Below, one piece after another: positions 52,704 through 61,169 of a stretch of 64,000 bases of DNA (its first letter is position 1; each line of letters begins with the position of its first letter). Made by a program: the position numbers and the translations under genes. The stretch covers positions 248,001 through 312,000 of the forward strand of contig NZ_CP050022.2 of NCBI RefSeq assembly GCF_011602485.2. Reading direction: 5' to 3'. The stretch is from Bradyrhizobium sp. 1(2017). GTDB taxonomy: Bacteria > Pseudomonadota > Alphaproteobacteria > Rhizobiales > Xanthobacteraceae. The notes under the pieces were generated by a model. That model was not told where the DNA came from, made no database searches, and was given only the letters and a program-made list of their open reading frames with translations.

Positions 52704-52790
52704 CGTCATTGCGAGCGCAGCGAAACAATCCAGAATCTTTCCACGGAAAGACTCTGGATTGTTTCGTCGCGAGGGCTCCTCGCAATGACG
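52704..52790. repeat. Palindromic intergenic element, family C
   Basis: Left arm CGTCATTGCGAGCGCAGCGA and right arm ending CCTCGCAATGACG are paired. An inner perfect pair, AATCCAGA / TCTGGATT, lies around AATCTTTCCACGGAAAGA. It starts 25 bp after the cyclase stop. This family is widespread in bacterial genomes of this type. Confidence 0.85.
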
Positions 52791-52976
52791 ATGTGGGAGC
52801 AGATGATCACCCCAAATACGGTCGTCAGGCACGGCCATGGCGGCACCAGTCCGGTCATATTGCCGAAACGTAATGCAGCGCGCGGAACTGCCGCACATTG
52901 CGCCGGTTGAGTTTGCTGCTCATATGATGCTGGTAGCGGCCGCCCCTCGCGGCTTCATTGACCTCGGTAGGATTCT

Positions 52977-53465
52977 ATGCTCGACGGCCTGCGCCAATTC
53001 ATTGCCGACATTGTTGCTCCCCAAGACCACGACCGCGCATTTGGCGACAGCGACTATCGGCTGGCGGCCACTGCGCTGCTGGTTCACGTGGTCTCGCTGG
53101 ACGGCCAGCCGAGCGCGGCCGAGCAGCGCAAGCTGCACGGCCTGATTGAAAGCCATTTCGGGCTCGACCGGGGCACCGCGGACCGGCTGATCGCGGACGC
53201 CACCCAGGTCGAGGGCGAGGCGGTCGATCTCTATCATTTCACCAGCGTCATCATGCGCTCGCTCGACGAGGACGGCCGCAAGCGCATCGTGCAGATGATG
53301 TGGGAGCTGGTCTATGCCGATGGGCAGGTCAGCGAGTTCGAGGACAACGTCGTCTGGCGCGCGTCCGACCTGCTCGGGATATCCCAGCGCGACCGGATCG
53401 AGCTGAAGCACGCGGTTGCCGAACATGTCGGCAGTCAGGTGAAGGACGGTGCCGCCGGCGGCTGA
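52977..53465 (+). CDS. TerB-like (tellurite resistance) family protein
   Basis: The 162-residue all-helical protein fits the TerB/DjlA-type fold. It has ALLVHVVSLDGQPSAAEQ and WELVYADGQVSEFEDNVVWR, each a helix with an acidic D-G-x turn that can bind metal ions. Stand-alone TerB proteins are common in alphaproteobacteria, with unclear roles in stress or membrane association. The 298-bp upstream gap contains the family C palindrome and otherwise nothing recognised. Confidence 0.85.
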   Translation: MLDGLRQFIADIVAPQDHDRAFGDSDYRLAATALLVHVVSLDGQPSAAEQRKLHGLIESHFGLDRGTADRLIADATQVEGEAVDLYHFTSVIMRSLDEDGRKRIVQMMWELVYADGQVSEFEDNVVWRASDLLGISQRDRIELKHAVAEHVGSQVKDGAAGG

Positions 53466-53686
53466 CGGCTCCGGTGTCGGCCGATCGCGGTCTGCGCGAA
53501 GACATGACGAAATTTTAATTTATTCGTCGCCTGCGCCGAATTCGCCTGCAAATCAACGGTTTCTCGAGATGGTCTGTCGTCGTGCCCGAGCGGCCATGTC
53601 GCCGGCGCGGCTTGCATGCCGCGCGCGGCCTATGCTCTCGTTCCGCCATTGCAGGGGCAAAAACTTGAATTCAAGAGACTTCGATC

Positions 53687-54466
53687 GTGACTGAGCAGGT
53701 GACGCTGATTACCGGTGCCTCGGCGGGCATCGGCTTGGAGCTGGCGCGGGTGTTTGCCGCCAACGGACATCGCCTCGCATTGACCGCGAGACGGGCGGAC
53801 CGGTTGGAGGCGCTCGCCATTGAGCTCGCCGCCAAGAGCGGCAGGAAGCCGATCGTGATCGTCTGTGATCTCGAGCAAGCGGATGCCGGCGAGACGATCG
53901 CGGCGGCCCTTGCCGCCGAAGGTGTCGAGCTCGATCATCTCGTCAACAATGCCGGCTTCGGCGTGTTCGGCGATGCGGTCGCGCGCGACCGCGCCGAGCA
54001 GCTCGGCATCGTCGATGTCAACGTCCGGGCCCTGACGGATCTCTCGCTGCGCTTTGCCGATCAGCTCATCAAGAACAAGGGCGGCCTTCTCAATGTCGGA
54101 TCGGTCGCCGGCTTCCTGCCCGGCCCCGGCATGGCGGTCTACTACGCGTCCAAGGCCTACGTGATCTCCTTCACCGAAGCGTTGCGGGCGGAGCTCGCCT
54201 CGCGCGGCGTCCGCGTCACCGTACTTTGTCCGGGGCCGGTGCCGACCGAATTCCAGGCCCGCGCCGGTGTTGGATCGCAACATGATACGGCCGCACTCAA
54301 CGTCTCTGCCGCCGAAGTTGCGCGGGAGGCGTATCGCGGCTTGATGGCCAACAAACGGGCAGTGCTGCCCGGTCTGGGCATCAAGATTGTGCCGTTCGCA
54401 CTGCGTTTTTTCCCGCGCGGTTTCATCCTGGCCGCCACCAGCCGGTTCCAGAGGCGAAGGCATTAG
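53687..54466 (+). CDS. Short-chain dehydrogenase/reductase
   Basis: This classical SDR of 259 residues starts at a GTG. TLITGASAGIGLELARVF is the cofactor motif, LVNNAGFGVFG is NNAG, and the catalytic set is S (LLNVGSVAGF) and YYASKAYVI (YxxxK). It is of the DltE/YqjQ-like group that acts on lipids or unknown carbonyls. Its upstream region holds no clear promoter, and the gene is followed by a separate amidotransferase. Confidence 0.87.
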   Translation: MTEQVTLITGASAGIGLELARVFAANGHRLALTARRADRLEALAIELAAKSGRKPIVIVCDLEQADAGETIAAALAAEGVELDHLVNNAGFGVFGDAVARDRAEQLGIVDVNVRALTDLSLRFADQLIKNKGGLLNVGSVAGFLPGPGMAVYYASKAYVISFTEALRAELASRGVRVTVLCPGPVPTEFQARAGVGSQHDTAALNVSAAEVAREAYRGLMANKRAVLPGLGIKIVPFALRFFPRGFILAATSRFQRRRH

Positions 54467-54535
54467 AAAAATTACCAGCGCCCGTAGTGGCCCGGGGTTT
54501 GCTTATCGGACTTGTGTGCGCGAACTCACACGATG

Positions 54536-54550
54536 TTAACCATCGCTTAG
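54536..54550. promoter_or_regulatory. CtrA-like site with one mismatch
   Basis: TTAA-N7-TTAG lies 39 bp before the amidotransferase start. On the opposite strand it reads CTAA-N7-TTAAC. It is one base away from the full CtrA consensus, so evidence is weak. Confidence 0.25.
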
Positions 54551-54589
54551 CTATGCTGATGGTCTGAACCGATAGCACTCGCAGAGACC

Positions 54590-55384
54590 ATGTCGTTCCG
54601 GACGGACAGGTTTGGTGGCGCAGAATTGGTGCCCTTCCGAAGGAGGGCGCCGGGCGCGGCCGCCGCCGAAGCCCGGCTCCCGGTTCTGATCGTCCTGCAC
54701 CAGGAATCCTCGACGCCCGGCCGGGTCGGCAACGCGCTGCGCGCACTCGGCCATCGCCTCGACATCCGCCGTCCCCGCTTCGGCGATCCCCTGCCCGAGA
54801 CGCTTGATCGGCATGCCGGCGCCGTATTCTTCGGCGGTCCGATGAGCGCCAACGATTCCGACGATTACCTCCGGCGCGAGATCGACTGGATCGAAATTCC
54901 GCTCCGCGAGCAGCGGCCGTTCCTCGGCATCTGCCTGGGCGCGCAGATGCTTGCGAAGCAGCTCGGCGCTCGCGTTGCGCCGCATGCGGAGGCGTTGACC
55001 CAGATCGGCTATTACCCGATCAGGCCAACCGCTGCGGGTCACGCGCTCTGTCCGCACTGGCCGGCACAGGTCTATCATTGGCACCGCGAGGGATTTGAGC
55101 TGGCGGTTGGCGCCGAGCTGCTCGCGGAAGGCGACGATTTTCCGGTGCAGGCGTTCCGCGCCGGCAATGCTTTCGGTGTGCAGTTCCACCCTGATGTGAC
55201 CTACGCGATGATGCATTGCTGGACCACGCGCGGCTATGACGGCTTCAGCGCGCCCGGTGCGCGGCAGCGGCATCATCATTTCGCGGATCGTGCCGTCTAC
55301 GACGTCGCGGAACGCGCATGGCTCGATCACTTCATCGATGGCTGGCTGACGCGCCGGCCGGTGCTGGCGCAAGCCGCCGAGTGA
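54590..55384 (+). CDS. Class I glutamine amidotransferase family protein
   Basis: This 264-residue protein has the GATase1 fold with the nucleophile elbow GICLGAQML. A YHWHREGF segment and QFHPDVT provide the histidine of the catalytic triad. It resembles GMP-synthase-like amidotransferases (GuaA-like paralogues) involved in stress or polyamine-like metabolism rather than GMP synthesis. The substrate is unknown. The ATG at 54590 is the first in-frame start. Confidence 0.88.
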   Translation: MSFRTDRFGGAELVPFRRRAPGAAAAEARLPVLIVLHQESSTPGRVGNALRALGHRLDIRRPRFGDPLPETLDRHAGAVFFGGPMSANDSDDYLRREIDWIEIPLREQRPFLGICLGAQMLAKQLGARVAPHAEALTQIGYYPIRPTAAGHALCPHWPAQVYHWHREGFELAVGAELLAEGDDFPVQAFRAGNAFGVQFHPDVTYAMMHCWTTRGYDGFSAPGARQRHHHFADRAVYDVAERAWLDHFIDGWLTRRPVLAQAAE

Positions 55385-55482
55385 TCGCGCCTCCGCGCAA
55401 GCTCTTGCCTCATCCCCTGATATGCTAGGCTCGTCCGCAACGCGCGCATACGAAATTGCGCCGGCAAACGAGGGAGAGCGCC

Positions 55483-56295
55483 ATGGCCTACGAACACATT
55501 CTCTACGAGGTGAGCGACAGGATCGCGACCGTCACGCTCAACCGTCCGGACCGCATGAACGCATGGACGCCGATCATGGAGCGCGACGTGCGTCACGCGA
55601 TGGAAGCGTCAAACGCCGACGACAATGTCCGCGTCATCGTGCTCACCGGCGCGGGCCGCGCCTTCTGCGCCGGCGCCGACATGGATGCGCTGAAAGGGCT
55701 CGATCCCAACGATGTCAGGCGCGCCTCCAGTCTGCCGCCCTTCGACATGAACCGTCGCCCGGATTGGCAGACGCGCTACGGTTATTATCCTTCGATCAAG
55801 AAGCCTGTCATCGCCATGCTCAACGGCGCGACCGCCGGCATCGGCCTGGTCCACGCGCTCTATTGCGACCTGCGCTTTGCCGCTGACAACACCGTGTTCA
55901 CCACGGCCTTCGCGCGGCGCGGCCTGATCGCCGAGCATGGCATCAGCTGGATGCTGCCGCGCATCGTCGGCCATGCCAATGCGATGGATCTGCTGCTCTC
56001 GGCCAGGCGCGTGCCGAGCGAGGAGGCGCTGCGGATCGGGCTGGTCAACCGGCTCTGCTCGCCGGAAGAACTCCGCAAGGAGACCTACGCCTATGCACGT
56101 GATCTCGCCGATATGGTCTCGCCGAGCGCGATGGCCGTGATCAAGCAGCAGCTCTACGAGGTGCCGTTCCAGACCCTGGCGGAGGCGACGATCGAGGCTA
56201 ACAGGGAGATGATGGTGGCGCTGAACGGCAGCGATTTCCGGGAGGGCGTGGCGAGCTTCATGGAGAAGCGGCCGCCGCGGTTCACGGGGAGGTAG
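55483..56295 (+). CDS. Enoyl-CoA hydratase/isomerase family protein
   Basis: The 270-residue protein is a crotonase-fold enzyme of the enoyl-CoA hydratase family. It shows LTGAGRAFCAGADMDAL, GATAGIGLVHALYCDLRFA and a second catalytic region FARRGLIAEHGISWML with the conserved glutamate. It likely hydrates or isomerises an acyl-CoA in fatty or aromatic acid breakdown. The ATG follows AGGGAGAGCGCC. It is a distant paralogue of the enzyme at 3480 and has no other degradation genes beside it. Confidence 0.9.
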   Translation: MAYEHILYEVSDRIATVTLNRPDRMNAWTPIMERDVRHAMEASNADDNVRVIVLTGAGRAFCAGADMDALKGLDPNDVRRASSLPPFDMNRRPDWQTRYGYYPSIKKPVIAMLNGATAGIGLVHALYCDLRFAADNTVFTTAFARRGLIAEHGISWMLPRIVGHANAMDLLLSARRVPSEEALRIGLVNRLCSPEELRKETYAYARDLADMVSPSAMAVIKQQLYEVPFQTLAEATIEANREMMVALNGSDFREGVASFMEKRPPRFTGR

Positions 56296-56345
56296 GGGGA
56301 GATACTCGGAGGGAGCCCGCCGTCGCCCTTCGGGCTATGGCGCGG

Positions 56346-56400
56346 CAGCCTTCGCTACGAAGCGGCTTGCCGAGCCGAAGCAGGCGTAGCCTGCGAAGGC

Positions 56401-56402
<2 letters not shown>
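56346..56402. repeat. Inverted repeat at the tRNA-Ala 3' end
   Basis: CAGCCTTCGC (56346-56355) pairs perfectly with GCGAAGGCTG (56393-56402). The right arm overlaps the CCA end of tRNA-Ala. The interior has a nested AGCGGCTTGC / GCCGAGCCG pair. It may act in 3' processing or termination of the minus-strand tRNA. Confidence 0.75.
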
Positions 56403-56476
<74 letters not shown>

Positions 56477-56519
56477 GTTTGCTGGCCGCTCTGGTGAATG
56501 CGGCCGACAACCGGGCGCC

Positions 56520-56547
56520 ATTTAAGTCCCCGCCAAGGTCAAGTCAA
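56520..56547 (-). promoter_or_regulatory. Weak predicted promoter of tRNA-Ala
   Basis: On the minus strand TTGACT (56542-56547), a 16-bp spacer and TTAAAT (56520-56525) lie about 44 bp upstream of the tRNA. The match is moderate and untested. Confidence 0.35.
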
Positions 56548-56681
56548 GGACGCGTGTTACCCGGTTTTAGCCATCCCGGGCGCCGACTTCCCTTGTTTGG
56601 GTCGGGGGGAACCGATATCTAGCACAAGCTGTCAATCCCGACCGCAGCCAGAGTTTTCAAAAGCCAGAGTCTTCAAAAGCC

Positions 56682-56972
56682 ATGCGTGCCGTTCTCGACA
56701 TCGTCATCATCGTGCTCGATCTCTACGTCTGGCTGCTGATCGCCTCCGCGATCCTGTCCTGGCTGATCGCCTTCAACGTGGTGAACACCCGCAACCAGTT
56801 CGTCTCGGCGGTCGCGGAGTTCCTGTACCGGATCACCGAGCCCCTGTTGGCGCCGATTCGCAATTTCCTGCCCAGTCTCGGCGGCCTCGACATCTCGCCG
56901 ATCATCCTGATCCTGCTCATCATGTTCATCGAGCGGGTGATCCTGTATTACATCTACCCGAACGTGATCTAA
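56682..56972 (+). CDS. YggT-family membrane protein
   Basis: The 96-residue protein has two membrane helices around a central loop, VLDLYVWLLIASAILSWLI and ISPIILILLIMFIERVIL. Between them lies the YggT signature ITEPLLAPIRNFLPSLGGLD. YggT proteins are linked to cell-envelope and osmotic stress roles and to cell-division-associated loci. The gene precedes the DUF167 gene by 15 bp. Confidence 0.9.
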   Translation: MRAVLDIVIIVLDLYVWLLIASAILSWLIAFNVVNTRNQFVSAVAEFLYRITEPLLAPIRNFLPSLGGLDISPIILILLIMFIERVILYYIYPNVI

Positions 56973-56987
56973 GCGGGCTGGAGCGCC

Positions 56988-57332
56988 TTGGTTGCCAAAG
57001 TAGCTCGCAAGGAACCTTGGCGTTACTCAACCGCGGGCATCAGCATCGCGCTGCGGGTGACGCCGCGCGGCGGCCGCGACGACGTCGACGGAATCGAGCA
57101 ACTCTCCGACGGCCGCAGCGTCCTCAAGGTACGGGTGCGCGCCATTGCCGATGGCGGCGAGGCCAACAAGGCCGTTCTGGTCCTGTTGGCAAAATCGCTT
57201 GGCGTCTCCAGGGCCAGCGTAAAACTGCTATCCGGTGCCACTTCACGGCTGAAGCAGGTCGCGGTCGACGGCGATCCGGTGCGGCTTGGCGAAACCCTGC
57301 GCCAACTCGCATCAGCCAAATCGACAGACTGA
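56988..57332 (+). CDS. DUF167 (YggU-type) family protein
   Basis: The 114-residue protein shows the DUF167/UPF0235 pattern: [15 protein letters not shown] near the start, [18 protein letters not shown] and [19 protein letters not shown]. The function is unknown. The start is a TTG at 56988 because a GGAG ribosome site precedes it and no ATG fits the conserved region. It is probably in one operon with yggT and folD, whose start is 10 bp downstream. Confidence 0.85.
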   Translation: MVAKVARKEPWRYSTAGISIALRVTPRGGRDDVDGIEQLSDGRSVLKVRVRAIADGGEANKAVLVLLAKSLGVSRASVKLLSGATSRLKQVAVDGDPVRLGETLRQLASAKSTD

Positions 57333-57342
57333 GGGAACTGAC

Positions 57343-58227
57343 ATGACCGCCAAAATCATCGATGGAAAAGTCATTGCCGCGGAACTCCGCGCCCGCGTCG
57401 CGGATGAGGTTGCCCGCGTCAGGCGCGAGCACAATCTCGTGCCGGGCCTTGCCGTGGTGCTGGTCGGCAACGATCCCGCCAGCGAAGTCTATGTCCGCTC
57501 CAAGCACACCCAAACCCAGGCGGCCGGTATGGCCTCGTTCGAGCACAAGCTGCCGGCCGACGTCTCGCAGGCAGATCTGCTGGCGCTCGTTGCAAAGCTC
57601 AACCGCGATCCCGCCGTGCACGGCATTCTCGTGCAGTTGCCGCTGCCGAAGGGGCTCAACACCGAAGCCGTCATCAACGCCATCGATCCTGCCAAGGACG
57701 TCGATGGGCTGCATCCGAGCAATGCCGGCCGGCTCGCCGGCGGTTTCGAGGCGCTGTCGCCCTGCACGCCGCTCGGCTGCATCATCCTGACCAAAAGCGT
57801 GCACGCCTCGCTCGAAGGCATGAATGCCATCGTCATCGGCCGCTCCAACCTGGTCGGTCGTCCGCTGGTGCAATTGCTGCTGAACGAGAACGCCACGGTC
57901 ACCATCGTGCATTCACGCTCGCGCGACCTGCCCGGCCTCGTGAAGCGCGCCGACCTCGTCTATGCCGCGGTCGGTAAGCCGGAGATGGTGCGCGGCGACT
58001 GGCTGAAGCCGGGTGCAACCGTGATCGACGTCGGCATCAACCGCATTCCCAGGGAAGACGGCAAGACGCGGCTCGTCGGCGATGTCGCCTATCAGGAAGC
58101 GCTCGCGGTTGCAGGCGCGATCACGCCGGTGCCGGGCGGCGTCGGCCAGATGACGGTCGCGTGTCTCCTGGTGAATACGCTGCGCGCGGCCTGCGCAATC
58201 GCAGGGCTGCCGAAGCCTGCGGTGTAG
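57343..58227 (+). CDS. folD: Methylenetetrahydrofolate dehydrogenase/cyclohydrolase
   Basis: This 294-residue bifunctional enzyme interconverts 5,10-methylene-THF and 10-formyl-THF with NADP. Signatures are all present: [17 protein letters not shown] with the catalytic Tyr-Lys pair, [26 protein letters not shown] and [11 protein letters not shown]. The length is typical. It follows the DUF167 gene by 10 bp and is convergent with ppa across a family B palindrome. It supplies formyl groups for purine synthesis, as used by purH. Confidence 0.97.
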   Translation: MTAKIIDGKVIAAELRARVADEVARVRREHNLVPGLAVVLVGNDPASEVYVRSKHTQTQAAGMASFEHKLPADVSQADLLALVAKLNRDPAVHGILVQLPLPKGLNTEAVINAIDPAKDVDGLHPSNAGRLAGGFEALSPCTPLGCIILTKSVHASLEGMNAIVIGRSNLVGRPLVQLLLNENATVTIVHSRSRDLPGLVKRADLVYAAVGKPEMVRGDWLKPGATVIDVGINRIPREDGKTRLVGDVAYQEALAVAGAITPVPGGVGQMTVACLLVNTLRAACAIAGLPKPAV

Positions 58228-58233
58228 CCGCTC

Positions 58234-58313
58234 GTCATTCCGGGGCGATGCGCAGCATCGAACCCGGAATCTCGAGGTTCCGGGTTCGCCTCTTCGAGGC
58301 GCCCCGGAACGAC
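58234..58313. repeat. Palindromic intergenic element, family B (short)
   Basis: Left arm GTCATTCCGGGGCGATGCGC and right arm GCGCCCCGGAACGAC flank a perfect inner pair, GAACCCGGAA / TTCCGGGTTC. It fills the gap between folD and the convergent ppa. Confidence 0.85.
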
Positions 58314-58315
58314 AT

Positions 58316-58852
58316 CTAACCCTTCTTCTTCTTCTCGCGCTCGATGCCTTCGAGGATCAGTTTTTGCGCGTCCTCCGGGCCGCCCCAGCGCAGGATCTTC
58401 ACCCATTTGCCCTTCTCGAGATCCTTGTAGTGCTCGAAGAAGTGCTGGATCTGCTGCAGCGTGATGTCCGGCAGGTCGGAGTACGACTTCACCTTGTCGT
58501 AGCGCTGCGTCAGCTTGGACGAGGGTACCGCCAAGATCTTTTCGTCACCGCCGGCTTCGTCTTCCATGAACAGCACGCCGACCGGTCGCACGCTCATGAC
58601 GGCACCCGGGATGATGGCGCGGGTGTTGATGATCAGGACGTCGCAGGGGTCGCCATCATCCGACAGCGTGTGCGGGATGAAGCCATAGTTTCCGGGGTAA
58701 CGCATCGGCGTGTACAGGAAGCGGTCCACGACAAGCGTGCCGGCCTCCTTGTCCATCTCGTATTTGATCGGTTCGCCGCCCACGGGGACTTCGATGACGA
58801 CGTTGACGTCGTGGGGTACGTTCTTCCCGATCGAGATAGCATCGATACGCAT
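58316..58852 (-). CDS. ppa: Inorganic pyrophosphatase
   Basis: This 178-residue family I soluble pyrophosphatase hydrolyses PPi with Mg2+. It has [32 protein letters not shown] and the metal motif DGDPCDVL, then KILAVPSSK. All catalytic aspartates and lysines of the family are visible. The C-terminus ends in a run of lysines, common in alphaproteobacteria. The start is the ATG at 58850-58852. Confidence 0.96.
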   Translation of the reverse strand: MRIDAISIGKNVPHDVNVVIEVPVGGEPIKYEMDKEAGTLVVDRFLYTPMRYPGNYGFIPHTLSDDGDPCDVLIINTRAIIPGAVMSVRPVGVLFMEDEAGGDEKILAVPSSKLTQRYDKVKSYSDLPDITLQQIQHFFEHYKDLEKGKWVKILRWGGPEDAQKLILEGIEREKKKKG

Positions 58853-59031
58853 TCAAAGCTCCGTTGTTGCCGAGGATAAATCGCGCCCGGCAGCGATTTT
58901 GGCGCTGTCATACGCGGGCTTGGCCCGCTGATCCATCGCGTTTTTGTGAAAAAATGAATCCAGCGATCACCGGCGCAAAAGGCGGGCGGTATCGATGGAT
59001 GGAAAACGCTGCCGATTCGGGTTTCAGCAGC

Positions 59032-59541
59032 TCAATTGGTCCAGGCGAAGGCAACCTTGTCGAGCGATTTCGGCCCGAACCGCTCGGAAGAGCGCGCCAC
59101 CATACGGCCGCCGAGTGCACGATAGAACTCGGTGGCCGGATCATTGTCCGACAGCGCCCACACCACCATGCTCTTCAGCCCGCTCTGCATCAGGTCGCGG
59201 CGGGCGGCGGCAAACAGGCGGCGGCCGAAGCCGAGGCCCTGGAATTCGGGGCGCAGATAAAGCTCGTAGATCTCGCCGTCGAAATGCAGGCTGCGCGCGC
59301 GGTTGCGGCCGTAATTGGCGTAGCCCGCGATCTTGTCGCCGAACACCAGCACGCTGACGCGGCTGCCCTTGCGGATCGCGCTGTCCCACCATTGCGGACC
59401 ACGGCGATTGATCAGCTTTTCCAGCTCGCCGCCGGGAATGATGCCCTGATAGGCCGATCGCCAGGCTTCGTCATGGGTCGATGCCACCGCAGTTGCATCT
59501 GCAGCTTTGGCCGGCCGGACCTCGATCAGGGTTGTGCTCAT
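59032..59541 (-). CDS. GNAT-family N-acetyltransferase
   Basis: The 169-residue protein has a GNAT fold with LIEVRPAKAADATAVAS at the N-terminus and LYLRPEFQGLGFGRRLF as the acetyl-CoA-binding motif A. ALSDNDPATEFYRALGG is motif B. The substrate is unknown. The start at 59541 is chosen because similarity begins there. A full CtrA-type box lies 46 bp upstream. The 179-bp gap to ppa holds a GCGGGC / GCCCGC hairpin and no gene. Confidence 0.85.
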   Translation of the reverse strand: MSTTLIEVRPAKAADATAVASTHDEAWRSAYQGIIPGGELEKLINRRGPQWWDSAIRKGSRVSVLVFGDKIAGYANYGRNRARSLHFDGEIYELYLRPEFQGLGFGRRLFAAARRDLMQSGLKSMVVWALSDNDPATEFYRALGGRMVARSSERFGPKSLDKVAFAWTN

Positions 59542-59586
59542 GGACGCGATCAAACCAAGTCGCCGCGCCGGCGGCAAGACCTATCG

Positions 59587-59602
59587 TTAATTATCGGTTA
59601 AC
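59587..59602. promoter_or_regulatory. CtrA-type box TTAA-N7-TTAAC
   Basis: TTAA (59587-59590), TTATCGG and TTAAC (59598-59602) match the full alphaproteobacterial CtrA consensus. In DNA this GC-rich such a match is expected by chance only rarely in a window of this size. It lies between the divergent GNAT and hydrolase genes. Confidence 0.55.
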
Positions 59603-59806
59603 GTGTGGATTTTCTGCATCAGTTTTTATCCATGTTGTGCCGAAAGAGGACAAGCTGCCGCTCTGAATGGCAGCGGCTCGCCATGCATCGGTGCAAAACT
59701 CGGCGCGGCACCGAATGAATGGCAACGGCAGCGCAGAAAGTCCGCCCGAACTGATTCGTTCCTGTAGTGTGGCCTTGCTGTTCGTGTCGGCCACACCTGG
59801 CAATTC

Positions 59807-60697
59807 ATGCGGCTCTTCGTCATCCCTGCGCTTCTGTCTTTGCTGACTGCGTCACCACTATGCGCTCAGGTTGCGTTCGGCCCATCGGGTGAGGAGGGCG
59901 AACCCTTGCGTCGGCAAGCGTGGCACGTGTCGTCGCCGGATGCCGGAATCGCCGCGCACGCCCTGCTGTTTCGCCCTGCCGGCGCGGGCCCGTTTCCCCT
60001 CGCGATCATCGCCCACGCCTCGACTCAGAATGGCCTGCGTCGCGCGCAAATGCCGCAGCCGGAATACCGCGCGCTCGCGGCCTATCTCGTCGCGCGCGGT
60101 TTTGCCGTGCTGGTGCCGGAGCGGCTCGGCCACGGCGCGACCGGTGGCCGCTATGTCGAAGACCAGGGCGGCTGCGACGAGGCGGATTACGCGCGATCGG
60201 GCCGCGCAACGGCCGACCAAATCTCGCTGGCGCTGAACTATCTGCGAAAGCAGGATTTCATCCGCAAGGACGCCGCAACCGTGATTGGCCATTCCGCGGG
60301 CGGTTGGGGTGCTTTGGCGCTTGCCAACGCCGATCCGAAGGCGGTCTCCGTGATCATTGCATTCGCACCGGGGCGCGGCGGCCATGCCAACGACGAGCCG
60401 AACAGGATCTGTGCGCCGAATACACTGCTTGCCACCGCCGCTGAATTTGGCAAGGCCGCGCGCATTCCCGTCACGTGGCTCGTTGCAAACAATGACAGCT
60501 ACTTCACACCGGCATTTTCAAAAAGGTTGGTCGAGGCGTTTCGCGGCGCCGGTGGCAAGGTCGAGTTTCGTCCCCTGCCGGCGGTCGGCGACGAGGGTCA
60601 TTCGATGATCGAAACCGAGGCCGGCGTGGAAGCCGCGAGCAGCGATCTCGCGCGCGCGCTGAACCCGCCGAAGCCAATGGCGACCAAGAAGCCATGA
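59807..60697 (+). CDS. Exported alpha/beta hydrolase (dienelactone-hydrolase-like)
   Basis: The 296-residue protein has a signal peptide (MRLFVIPALLSLLTASPLCA) and an alpha/beta-hydrolase fold. The nucleophile elbow is VIGHSAGGWG (about residue 161), and a histidine near DEGHSMIE completes the triad. It fits dienelactone-hydrolase-like or platelet-activating-factor-type esterases. The DUF2269 gene starts by overlapping its stop as ATGA, so they are translated together. Confidence 0.83.
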   Translation: MRLFVIPALLSLLTASPLCAQVAFGPSGEEGEPLRRQAWHVSSPDAGIAAHALLFRPAGAGPFPLAIIAHASTQNGLRRAQMPQPEYRALAAYLVARGFAVLVPERLGHGATGGRYVEDQGGCDEADYARSGRATADQISLALNYLRKQDFIRKDAATVIGHSAGGWGALALANADPKAVSVIIAFAPGRGGHANDEPNRICAPNTLLATAAEFGKAARIPVTWLVANNDSYFTPAFSKRLVEAFRGAGGKVEFRPLPAVGDEGHSMIETEAGVEAASSDLARALNPPKPMATKKP

Positions 60698-61161
60698 CGC
60701 TGTATTTTCTGGTGAAGTTTCTCCATGTGTTCGGTGCCATCGTCATCCTCGGCACAGGAAGCGGCATCGCCTTCTTCATGCTGATGGCGCATCGCACGAA
60801 TGATGCAGAATTCATCGCGCGCACGGCGTCGGTGGTGGTGATTGCGGACGCGATCTTCACGCTGTCGGCCGTGATCCTGCAACCGGTCAGCGGCGGCCTG
60901 CTGATGATGCTCTCGGCAACGCCGATCACCGAACGCTGGCAGCTGGCATCGCTCGCGCTGTATGCCCTCGCAGGCTTGTTCTGGGTCCCCGTCGTCTTCA
61001 TGCAGATCGAGATGCGCGATCTCGCGCGCAAGGCCGCCGTCAAGCGCGCCGCGCTCCCGGAGCGCTACTTCGTGCTGTTCCGCCGCTGGTTCGCATTCGG
61101 CTTCCCGGGGTTTGGTGCGACGATGCTGATCCTCTGGCTGATGATTGCAAAACCGTTTTGA
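60694..61161 (+). CDS. DUF2269-family membrane protein
   Basis: The 155-residue protein has four predicted membrane helices and the DUF2269 N-terminus LYFLVKFLHVFGAIVILGTG. Conserved polar positions lie in the helices (His11, Gln in ILQPVSGG). The function is unknown. Its start overlaps the hydrolase stop (ATGA), and the SDR-DoxX gene follows after 8 bp, so it is the middle gene of a three-gene operon. Confidence 0.85.
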   Translation: MTLYFLVKFLHVFGAIVILGTGSGIAFFMLMAHRTNDAEFIARTASVVVIADAIFTLSAVILQPVSGGLLMMLSATPITERWQLASLALYALAGLFWVPVVFMQIEMRDLARKAAVKRAALPERYFVLFRRWFAFGFPGFGATMLILWLMIAKPF

Positions 61162-61169
61162 GGGGCGCG

